DNA of 41,624 nucleotides from a bacterium. GTDB lineage: Bacteria; Patescibacteriota; Minisyncoccia; Phycocordibacterales; PALSA-1337. The stretch lies in contig JANXZK010000011.1 of NCBI GenBank assembly GCA_025355565.1, positions 1 through 41,624 on the forward strand, in the 5' to 3' direction. Positions within the stretch are counted from its first letter, which is position 1. Every line of letters starts with the position of its first letter. Shown here one piece after another: positions 32,459 to 38,967 of the stretch. Below the pieces are notes generated by a model. The model searched no databases. It saw only the letters and a list, made by a program, of their open reading frames with translations, and had not been told where the DNA came from. The translations under genes and the position numbers were made by a program.

Positions 32459-32872
32459 TCATTTTCCATGTGTGATATCATATTTATTATCAATTGCTTC
32501 GTCTGCATTATCGGTTTCTTCATTGGGCTGTTCATCCAATGCATCACCAGAAACGGGGTGAAAAATTTTTGAACACTTTCGATTTTGACACTGGAATCTA
32601 TACTCACTTTTTGGTTCAAGTAATTTCGTTCTGCCCCCTTTACCGCAAAATACGCAGAATATCGCCGGATACGAGCCATCTTCTAAGGAATTATCGACGA
32701 TAGTTTTCCCCGAATATCTTGTCATCTTAAGGGTCATCTCATCTGAGTCCAATCTGCTATCGATTGTGAATACACAGCTGCACTTGTGGCAAGCTAGTCT
32801 ACTTCCACTTTTCCGTATTTTTTGACTAGGTGATCCGCAAGATACGCAATATATTTGAAGACGTATATCCAT
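32459..32872 (-). CDS. Double zinc-ribbon protein
   Basis: A 137-residue protein with two predicted zinc ribbons. The first has C9-x-x-C12 and, after about 15 residues, C-x-x-C (LACHKCSCVF). The second has C-x-x-C (FCVFCG) and C-x-x-x-x-C (FQCQNRKC). The C-terminus is acidic. It may bind nucleic acid and regulate the element. The longer overlapping frame at 32407-32679 is rejected as a shadow. Confidence 0.65.
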   Translation of the reverse strand: MDIRLQIYCVSCGSPSQKIRKSGSRLACHKCSCVFTIDSRLDSDEMTLKMTRYSGKTIVDNSLEDGSYPAIFCVFCGKGGRTKLLEPKSEYRFQCQNRKCSKIFHPVSGDALDEQPNEETDNADEAIDNKYDITHGK

Positions 32873-32878
32873 ACGTCT

Positions 32879-32907
32879 ATATTCGTCCCCATTGAATCAG
32901 ATGTCAA
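32879..32907 (-). promoter_or_regulatory. Promoter of the double zinc-ribbon gene, leaderless
   Basis: On the minus strand, perfect TTGACA (32902-32907), a 17-bp spacer and GAATAT (32879-32884), which ends 6 bases before the ATG (32872). The mRNA should start at or next to the start codon. Confidence 0.65.
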
Positions 32908-33070
32908 GTATGATAATTCCTATACGCCCTGACTTTCTCTTCTTTCCAGACATAAAACCTAACATCTGGGACGTATTGTAGCGCATAATGACAATTACAG
33001 AGTAAAGAGCTATCATGGACTTACAACCAAATACAAGGACCTAATCCCCTAAAAAGGCAAGGTTGAAAAT

Positions 33071-33179
33071 CGTTCAGCATATTAAACCCGTCATTTAGGG
33101 CGTGCTGAACGTTGTATAGGGAAACCTATATAGAGCTCTTCGGAGCTTCCTAGTGGCGGGCTTTATGTACACCACTAGG
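33071..33179 (+). ncRNA. Cluster of four tetraloop-type hairpins (structured RNA or replication site)
   Basis: Four adjacent hairpins: CGTTCAGCA/TGCTGAACG (33071-33111, inner CCC/GGG), TATAGG-GAAA-CCTATA (33115-33130, GNRA loop), AGCTC-TTCG-GAGCT (33134-33147, UUCG loop) and CCTAGTGG/CCACTAGG (33149-33179). Stable GNRA and UUCG loops suggest selection as RNA. It ends 9 bases before the small ORF at 33189, so it may be its leader, an independent RNA, or a single-strand origin. It is part of a 316-bp gap (32873-33188) without other genes. Confidence 0.5.
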
Positions 33180-33188
33180 TCATCTCAC

Positions 33189-33392
33189 ATGACCAAACAT
33201 AGACAAATAGCAGAAGAAATCAATAAAAATGCCACAAGCATGGTTATTAACGGCCTCGGCTACCTCGTATACCTTGCTGAGAAGCACTCAAACCTCGCTA
33301 GGACCATAGTCTCCTATAGAGATGATAAATCCATCATCTATGACATATTCAATGGGACTGGAGGGAAGAATTTACATCTGAAGTCGTCCTAA
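33189..33392 (+). CDS. Small hypothetical protein of the element
   Basis: A 67-residue protein (start MTKHRQIAEE) downstream of the hairpin cluster. The frame opens at 33153, but that start lies inside a hairpin. The sequence is amphipathic, helical and not recognised. It precedes the zinc-ribbon membrane gene by 33 bp on the same strand. Moderate doubt whether it is real. Confidence 0.45.
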   Translation: MTKHRQIAEEINKNATSMVINGLGYLVYLAEKHSNLARTIVSYRDDKSIIYDIFNGTGGKNLHLKSS

Positions 33393-33425
33393 TATAATCA
33401 ATCATTATAATTAACCTTCAATTCT

Positions 33426-34046
33426 ATGTATTGTAAAAAATGTGGGGAACATATTTCGGATGATGCAAAATTCTGTAAAGGATGTGGTGAGTCAGTTATG
33501 ACAGATGAGAATAAAGATACTGATGAGGAGACGGAAGATGCTGTCACAGAATCCAGTAAGGAACCTAGAAAGAAAAGAAGGGTATGGATTTGGGTGCTGG
33601 TAGTAATTATCGTCGTTTTTATTTTTGTCGGGTTAAGTCAGAGTCAGAATTCAATTACTTTGTACCCCATCCAGTGTACTGATTGGGCGACGAATCTGCC
33701 AACGGAACCAGGTTTCGTGAACTGCAATCACTCAGAAGCATTGGAGAGGCAAGTATTTACCGTAGATTCTGCTAAAGGACAGGTTATGGAGACGTCTCCT
33801 GATGTGACGGATGTTACTCAACTTAAAAATTGTACTATCCAAGATAATCAACATTGGAGTTGTGGTGACGGCAGTTTCTTTAAAATGCCTGGTGGTATAT
33901 TAACAGCGACACAAATAAGTAGGAGCGGAGACAATTTTAGTGAGCATGGTTTGAGAGATGTTATTTTCGTCACAGAAGACCAGTGGAATTCAATCAATGG
34001 TGGTAGGTCGAGTATCTGCGGCATGAAGTGGTGCGATTCACAGTAG
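33426..34046 (+). CDS. Zinc-ribbon single-TM protein
   Basis: A 206-residue protein. An N-terminal zinc ribbon (YCKKCG at 2-7 and FCKGCG at 16-21), an acidic linker (about 26-48), KKRR, one transmembrane helix (about 57-73) and an outside domain of about 130 residues with six or more cysteines. Such zinc_ribbon_2 plus TM proteins are widespread and poorly understood. Topology places the ribbon in the cytosol. The C-terminal domain is not recognised. Confidence 0.75.
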   Translation: MYCKKCGEHISDDAKFCKGCGESVMTDENKDTDEETEDAVTESSKEPRKKRRVWIWVLVVIIVVFIFVGLSQSQNSITLYPIQCTDWATNLPTEPGFVNCNHSEALERQVFTVDSAKGQVMETSPDVTDVTQLKNCTIQDNQHWSCGDGSFFKMPGGILTATQISRSGDNFSEHGLRDVIFVTEDQWNSINGGRSSICGMKWCDSQ

Positions 34047-34098
34047 ATTTCAAACGCAAAATTCCTACGAATATTAATCAATTATCAATCAAAAAGTT

Positions 34099-35115
34099 AT
34101 GAAAAAATATATCACAATCTTGTCTACAATTGCTGTAATTACGATTCCGTTAGTGACTCATGCAATTTGGTGGAATCCTGTGTCATGGTTTGGAGGTCAA
34201 ACCAATAGTCAGGATGTTACTGAGACTGACAGACAGGCATCGCCTTCGGACAGAATTACCTATTTGAATTCCGTCATTATGTCGAAGGACGAGGAGATAT
34301 CCAATCTTAACACTCAATTGGCAAGTACAACAAAACAGGTGCCCGTCATTCAGACAAAGATTGTGACACAGACGGTGCATGATAATAGTTCAGATGTTCA
34401 GATTGCTAATCTGAATGCTCAAATAACTAATCTAAATACGCAAATATCGGCCATACAAAACAAATACAATATTTGTACGAATCAACTTGCAGCACAAAAC
34501 CAGAATACCCAGATAACTTTACCAGGTAGAATCAACCTTTCGTTAGACTATAGTAATCCTCAAGCAAAATCAGTAAGCACTACGAATGGTCAGTATCAGG
34601 GTCTGCCTGTTCTGATCTTTGATGTCAGTCCGTTAAGTAATGCAGACAGCAGTTTTCATCTTCATACTGTAAATCTTAATATCACAAGCTCAGGACAGGG
34701 TACTATCACCAAAGCGTATCTTTATGGAGTTTATAGTAAAGACCCGATAGCAACTGCGATTGTTAGTAACGGAATGGCCATATTCAATGTTGATGACATT
34801 TATCCAACCACTGTTGGCACTCAGGTATTTACGATTAAAATCGATGCATCAGGTATAAAAGACGTCGGTTCTTTGGTGATATCGGCTTCGGTATCAAACA
34901 TTACTGTGACTGATTCAGGAAACAAACAAATAAATGTTGACGGTTCAGTACAAGGAAAAATAATTACTATAACTAACGCCGTTACCAATAGTTCTAATAA
35001 CTCCTCGAATGTTGTTCCACAAACCTGTCCACAAGGTTATTCAGTGGGAACAGGATTACGTGCAGGTTGTTGCATATCTGGTTCGAATTGGAATGATGTG
35101 TCTTGTGGTGGATAG
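34099..35115 (+). CDS. Secreted coiled-coil protein with Cys-rich C-terminus
   Basis: A 338-residue protein with a signal peptide (about 1-22) followed by WWNPVSWFGG, a start seen in many Parcubacteria exported proteins. Residues about 50-135 form a heptad-rich coiled coil (NLNTQL/NLNAQI repeats). A beta-rich domain follows (about 140-300), then an Asn/Ser linker and a Cys-rich end with TCPQGY and CCISG. Likely a surface fibre or adhesin carried as element cargo. Confidence 0.75.
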   Translation: MKKYITILSTIAVITIPLVTHAIWWNPVSWFGGQTNSQDVTETDRQASPSDRITYLNSVIMSKDEEISNLNTQLASTTKQVPVIQTKIVTQTVHDNSSDVQIANLNAQITNLNTQISAIQNKYNICTNQLAAQNQNTQITLPGRINLSLDYSNPQAKSVSTTNGQYQGLPVLIFDVSPLSNADSSFHLHTVNLNITSSGQGTITKAYLYGVYSKDPIATAIVSNGMAIFNVDDIYPTTVGTQVFTIKIDASGIKDVGSLVISASVSNITVTDSGNKQINVDGSVQGKIITITNAVTNSSNNSSNVVPQTCPQGYSVGTGLRAGCCISGSNWNDVSCGG

Positions 35116-35120
35116 AAAAT

Positions 35121-35301
35121 TACATGAATCCCAATACTGGACGGCGTCATTCTGCTATCAACGCAATGTCGTCAATATATCGATGTCACTGATACTTCCG
35201 ATTTGACCGGACGATATGTTTGTGAATGTTCATCGGGTGATAAATATTGTCAGAAGTTAGAATTTGCTAATAGCAGCTTTTGTATGACAGATTATTATTA
35301 A
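35121..35301 (+). pseudogene. Possible Cys-rich C-terminal gene remnant
   Basis: An open frame without a usable start reads to TAA at 35299-35301. It encodes a Cys-rich end (YVCECSSGDKYC and SSFCMTDYY). Its cysteine spacing resembles the end of the secreted protein just upstream, so it may be the debris of a duplicated or frameshifted C-terminal domain. Weak evidence. Confidence 0.3.
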
Positions 35302-35960
35302 TCCAACGACCCCAATTGGACACCCTCAATAATGGGTAATAGTGTCACAATTCTTGCAGCACCTTAGTAATTAAATAGTCTGAGTTGTCCTCTCATTAAG
35401 TCATTGTCAAAGTCATCTAGAAACATTCTGGCAGGGACTCTAACCTCTCAGTAGCCCCTGATTGTGTAAAGTTGGATGACTCTATACTCTTCATATATCA
35501 ATGTACAGAAGAAATTGTGGGTATGCTGATAACAGCATAGAATGCAGTAGTCGAGTCACATCTCGCCCTAGGGGCAGGTCTTTGTTTTTGACTGTTGAAC
35601 AGTGGTATAACAGTTAATATCTCCTGAGAAGCAGGAAATTAACAAGGAATTTTGATCTGGAAACAGATGAATATCAGATTGGTTGTAAGGTATAATTATA
35701 TAAAAGCGGTTACGAGACCTCTTCGCAAAGGGGCGCCTTTGGGCGGTATTGGCCGCCGCTTTTTGTTCTTAAGAAGAATAATTTATGAGTTTGTGTATAT
35801 ATTCGTATAGTCAAAATCTGAGCTGTTTGACTGGTATTTCATACGTCTACCGCTATTTCATTTCAAGAAGACATAAAGTCTAGCGCTTTAAGTCACTCTA
35901 AAATTATCGTCTCGATCTTTGACATTTTGGTACCCTTTATTTAGTATCTACTACGAGTAT
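35302..35960 (+). other. ORF-free tract of about 650 bp with dense RNA hairpins in its second half
   Basis: No plausible coding region on either strand. The first part (35302-35515) shows nothing I can name. From 35522 to 35769 hairpins are packed closely (next feature). The last part (35770-35960) is AT-rich upstream sequence of the HEPN-like gene. Confidence 0.5.
35522..35769 (+). ncRNA. Candidate structured RNA island in the element
   Basis: Hairpins in order: TATGCTG-ATAA-CAGCATA (35522-35539); GTTAAT/ATTAAC enclosing CCTG/CAGG (35613-35643); ATCTG-GAAA-CAGAT with a GNRA loop (35655-35668); then AAAAGC/GCTTTT (35702-35763) closing AAAGG/CCTTT (35727-35740) and GGCGG/CCGCC (35742-35757), ending in a T-run. 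A TTGACT at 35588-35593 could be a -35 box. The final multibranch stem works as a terminator. No known RNA family recognised; coordinates of the 5' end are uncertain. Confidence 0.45.
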
Positions 35961-36470
35961 ATGGAGAACAAATATCCAGTTGAATTTATAAGAGGGACTC
36001 TGATTGGAACACTTGAGTCAATGTTACCCTCAGGACAACACGGTTATCCTTATGAATTATTTATTCTAATTTCGATTGGAATCGAATACCTTGGTGCGTG
36101 TGAAGATTCGTTTCCTTGGCATAAAAAGAGATGTAGCGAAAGTAGATTTCATGCAGGTCTTCGTCTTCTCGGTCCTATTTATGAAAAGGAAAATGAAATA
36201 TTATATAAGAAATTACGATGTGGTATGGCACATGTATTTGCGCCTGTTATTGGTTTAGGATTGGGGGAAAATCGTCATAGTACTGAAAATTTGCACACAT
36301 TCACTTATGGTGATAACGAGAAAGGGCTTGATCTTAATGTTGACATTCTATTTTCCGATTTTAAGAAAGCATGCAAATTAGTTATTAATAAGATTGATGA
36401 AAGGGGGTATGTAGAGGGTAGTAAAGTCTATGAACCTTTTTTATCGGTGCCAATTTCAAAAAATGGTTGA
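35961..36470 (+). CDS. HEPN-like protein (possible RNase of a defence type)
   Basis: A 169-residue, mostly helical protein; start ATG 35961 (MENKYPVEF) within a frame open from 35919. It has R86-C-G-M-A-H91, fitting the R-x4-6-H motif of HEPN RNases, in a context LYKKLRCGMAHVF that matches the usual helix. HEPN proteins are frequent toxins or antiphage effectors on mobile elements. No clear antitoxin partner is adjacent. Classification rests on one motif and predicted helices. Confidence 0.4.
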   Translation: MENKYPVEFIRGTLIGTLESMLPSGQHGYPYELFILISIGIEYLGACEDSFPWHKKRCSESRFHAGLRLLGPIYEKENEILYKKLRCGMAHVFAPVIGLGLGENRHSTENLHTFTYGDNEKGLDLNVDILFSDFKKACKLVINKIDERGYVEGSKVYEPFLSVPISKNG

Positions 36471-36529
36471 TGATACGGGAGAACCATTATAATCACATTT
36501 AAGTCCAAAATCTATTACTCAAGATATAC

Positions 36530-37243
36530 TTACGCTTGCTTCAATATATTTGTAAGTTGTATCTCTGATTTGATAAGATTGGGTAGAATTTTGTTATTAA
36601 AAGTGTCAATTTCGTAAACAAATATGTTAGTAGGAAAAGGCGTTTTCTTTGCTGATATTAACTTTTCGATGTCATCTTGAGAGATGGTTTTATTCACGGA
36701 TATGAAATAAACGTTGCATTCCAGATGTTGGTATTTTGGCAATTTAATGTTTATTTGGCCACGAAGACTATCAAGATCGCGAGCAAAGAAAAGATCTATC
36801 GCAAACCCATTTATTTCTGATGTGTAAATAAAAAAATCAGTATCTGTTTTGTCTCCGTTATTTCTCATGACCTTATGTTCATGTACAAAAACAGGGGGTA
36901 TCCGTTTAATGAGGAAATCATAGTATTCTTCTTCGTACTTGTTAGCTCGCAAAAAAGCCATCTGAGCGATGTCACTTCTTCCTTTGCCACGATGATTATC
37001 AGTGATTTCGTGTTTTAATCGCAAAGTCTTTCTTATTGTCTGAATTCCTCCGAAGTTCCTTTCTATATATCTTCTTGTCGGTAAGTACTTATATTCATCA
37101 AGTTCTCTTGAATTAGGATAATGGCCGTATTCAATAAAATATTGTTCAAAACCCGCCTCAATATTTTCGATTGTCCAGCTGGAGTCACTAACAATTGGTC
37201 TACCGACGCTTGTTATATTCCATGTCTTCAAACTATTTTCCAT
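36530..37243 (-). CDS. Putative PD-(D/E)XK-like nuclease with an N-terminal DNA-binding repeat
   Basis: A 237-residue protein. Residues about 28-75 (GHYPNSRELDEYKYLPTRR, then FGGIQTIRKTLRL) resemble the short helical repeat associated with homing endonucleases. Residues about 125-190 show a pattern of D in TDTDFFIY, then AIDLFFARD and INIKLPKY, which could be a D...(D/E)xK nuclease core. It is convergent with the HEPN-like gene. Likely a cargo endonuclease of the element. Confidence 0.45.
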   Translation of the reverse strand: MENSLKTWNITSVGRPIVSDSSWTIENIEAGFEQYFIEYGHYPNSRELDEYKYLPTRRYIERNFGGIQTIRKTLRLKHEITDNHRGKGRSDIAQMAFLRANKYEEEYYDFLIKRIPPVFVHEHKVMRNNGDKTDTDFFIYTSEINGFAIDLFFARDLDSLRGQINIKLPKYQHLECNVYFISVNKTISQDDIEKLISAKKTPFPTNIFVYEIDTFNNKILPNLIKSEIQLTNILKQA

Positions 37244-37347
37244 ATGTATTTATTGAATAGATTCGATAGTTCTTTTAATTTCTTCTCAAAAAGAAATTAC
37301 TTCTTCTAGCGTACAAGTATATATCGTCATTCACCCAAAATGGAATC

Positions 37348-37539
37348 CTACTTGCATCTAAAACCCAACGGTTCTAATTTCCTTACTGATGCAGTTTCGA
37401 TTTTTATATCATCACTGATGATAGCACTTCCCTTATAGCACTTCAACAAAGCAATCTGTTCCGCCTTCTTTTGGTTTTCAGCTTCTACGATTATGTAACC
37501 TTCGGAAATCTTTTTTACGTGTACTTCATATTTTTTCAT
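37348..37539 (-). CDS. DpnD/PcfM-like small protein
   Basis: A 63-residue protein starting KKYEVHVKKISEGYIIVEAENQ-like: a beta strand, then VEAENQKKAEQIA helix. This is the pattern of DpnD/PcfM proteins, found on plasmids and conjugative elements with unknown function. It fits a mobile-element context and is the last gene before the predicted right end. Confidence 0.55.
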   Translation of the reverse strand: MKKYEVHVKKISEGYIIVEAENQKKAEQIALLKCYKGSAIISDDIKIETASVRKLEPLGFRCK

Positions 37540-37625
37540 AAAATGTGTATCAGATAATTAATGTCATTAACATCGTTAACATTGGAGAAGGGTATCCCTG
37601 AAACAGGTTCCAACTTCATTCACTA

Positions 37626-37634
37626 ATCTCCACA
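37626..37634. repeat. Putative attR core
   Basis: Second copy of ATCTCCACA. The bases right of it form ACAAAAATA...TATTTTTGT (about 37632-37669), which would be a natural terminator directly after an intact ssrA. Confidence 0.55.
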
Positions 37635-37746
37635 AAAATAAGGAGCGTAGCGACTATATTTTTGTAGGATGCCGCCTGCAAGGCGGCGCCACAAAAATGT
37701 AATGATATATATTTAGGGTCTCTTGCTCATTGCACAGGTATCCTCA

Positions 37747-38044
37747 CTACTCAATTTCCTCTAAAACCATTTTAAGGACTGTATATTTTGGTGTTCGATA
37801 AGGTACGCCGTAGTCGTACTCGGCAAGACCATCTGACTCCAATTGCTCAAGCTCGGCCGCCAACTTCTCAATTTTCTTTTCGTATTGAGCAATCACTGAC
37901 GGGACCTTAGCTTTGCCGGCACGTTCCGTATAGTTTTCAATATCGGCCTCACGTTCTTCTTTCCGCTTGGCGTATGTTTTCTTTTCCAAAGCCGACTCTT
38001 TCTCATCAATCTCTTTTGCGTCAATGAAGCAGAAACCGCCATTG
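37747..38044 (-). pseudogene. 5'-truncated gene fragment with coiled coil
   Basis: An open frame of about 98 codons with no ATG near its upstream limit (in-frame TGA at about 38045); only a TTG at 37989 would start a shorter 80-residue version. It encodes TASNGGFCFIDAKEIDEKE then a charged coiled coil and ends YRTPKYTVLKMVLEEIE. This is the look of the C-terminal half of a larger protein. It lies between the predicted attR and the orphan genes, so an older insertion or deletion may have removed its start. Confidence 0.4.
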
Positions 38045-38106
38045 CTGGCGGTGCAGATTAGAGCTCAATAGTAACTGTCTCGATGTATTTCGGTCCGTGT
38101 AATCCA

Positions 38107-38135
38107 TTGACTACGTTTGCATTTAATGCTAACGT
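38107..38135 (+). promoter_or_regulatory. Promoter with an inverted repeat in its spacer
   Basis: TTGACT (38107-38112), a 17-bp spacer and TAACGT (38130-38135). The spacer and -10 contain ACGTT-n-GCAT-TTA-ATGC-n-AACGT (38113-38135), an operator-like inverted repeat. It is 20 bp before the start at 38156. Confidence 0.55.
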
Positions 38136-38155
38136 AATTTTGGAGTGAGTGAACT

Positions 38156-38353
38156 ATGAAATCATTATTTAGAGCTAGCAGTTTTATCTATCAGGAATCG
38201 AGCATTCCTCGCAGTTTGTTATCGAGACTTAGTTCGGGGACAGAGGAGAAGATCCCGGAGATCTTGTCGAAGAAATGGATGCCTGAACGAGATGGCTGTG
38301 ATGTCCCTGTCCCAACAACGAATCAAAGATCAACCAAAGGCGAAGTATGCTAA
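38156..38353 (+). CDS. Small hypothetical protein
   Basis: A 65-residue Ser/Arg-rich protein, not recognised. GGAG lies about 11 bases before its ATG and a promoter with operator-like repeat lies just upstream. Its stop overlaps the start of the next gene (ATGCTAA), as expected for coupled genes. Confidence 0.45.
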   Translation: MKSLFRASSFIYQESSIPRSLLSRLSSGTEEKIPEILSKKWMPERDGCDVPVPTTNQRSTKGEVC

Positions 38354-38847
38354 ATACCGATATCAGCAAGGACAACAACGGTCTCAGGATAGACTGTTCA
38401 ACCGGGCCTCGCACAGGATGGAGATCTTTCGATCCATCTGGTCCGACCAAGGTCGAAGGAGGGACGTCGAGGTTCTGTCCTCATTGCCTGAAGGATGGAA
38501 TCAAGAGACGTCGCAAGCGAGAGTACAGGAAGAGTACTCCGTTATCAGAAGTTGAGTCTGGTCCTGAGCAGGATTACCCGACTCGTCAGCCGCGGATCAT
38601 GGCGAAGAATCACTGGTGGAATATCTACCTTGCAGAGTGGTTGGTCAATCCAGGTAGTTCGCTTCCGTGGTTCCGGTGCTGGGAAAATGCGGAATGTCCA
38701 GCTTGTGGTCCAGGAAGAGTGCGGGAAAATGATTACCGTCGCCAATTTGGGAGGCTTAGGCTCGCCGCTCTCATCTTAGAGCGGAAAGTATCACTATCAG
38801 AGCTCATCACTTGGCATATCAAGCAAGCGCTATCGAGCGAATCATGA
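38347..38847 (+). CDS. Hypothetical protein with CPHC and CPAC motifs
   Basis: A 166-residue protein. FCPHC (about 43-47) and ECPAC (about 119-123) could provide four zinc ligands. The region between is basic and Trp-rich (HWWNIYLAEWLV). The C-terminal helix is amphipathic. It overlaps the preceding small gene by 7 bp and is followed by a good terminator. Other frames here (38292-38555, 38495-38779) are shorter and lack these features. Family unknown. Confidence 0.45.
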   Translation: MLNTDISKDNNGLRIDCSTGPRTGWRSFDPSGPTKVEGGTSRFCPHCLKDGIKRRRKREYRKSTPLSEVESGPEQDYPTRQPRIMAKNHWWNIYLAEWLVNPGSSLPWFRCWENAECPACGPGRVRENDYRRQFGRLRLAALILERKVSLSELITWHIKQALSSES

Positions 38848-38877
38848 CTGTGCCATAGTGAGTCCGATCAGTTTCAG

Positions 38878-38901
38878 AGGATCCATGCAGGGTCCTTTTT
38901 T
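38878..38901 (+). terminator. Intrinsic terminator before ftsH
   Basis: AGGATCC (38878-38884) and GGGTCCT (38890-38896) with a 5-base loop, followed by T to 38901. It ends the 38156-38847 transcript 31 bp after the stop codon. Confidence 0.8.
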
Positions 38902-38967
38902 GTAAATTAGATTTTACAAGATTTTATTTTTCTTTCATTTATTCTATTTTTATGGCATCATGGGGAT

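Larger units (their letters stand above)
28879..37634. mobile_element. Integrated element at the ssrA 3' end, bounded by a 9-bp direct repeat
   Basis: The left end is in the last bases of ssrA. ATCTCCACA occurs at 28879-28887 and again at 37626-37634, about 8.75 kb apart. A large serine recombinase lies at the left end reading outward, with its 3' end inside ssrA. Just right of the second copy is an A-rich/T-rich hairpin that would fit as the original ssrA terminator. Cargo includes a helicase-like ATPase, zinc-ribbon proteins, HEPN-like and nuclease-like genes and a DpnD/PcfM-like gene. No conjugation or capsid genes are visible. The right end is an inference. Confidence 0.7.

Noticed and set aside
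32407-32679. 90-residue frame overlapping the zinc-ribbon gene
   Set aside because: Same strand, other frame. The zinc-ribbon frame has regular CxxC motifs and a leaderless promoter, so this is a shadow.
33071-33179. Hammerhead, c-di-GMP or fluoride riboswitch
   Set aside because: Only the GAAA and UUCG loops look similar. The conserved core sequences of these classes are absent.
38292-38779. Two alternative frames (38292-38555 and 38495-38779)
   Set aside because: Shorter and without motifs. The pair 38156-38353 and 38347-38847 has a promoter, coupled start and stop, and terminator.
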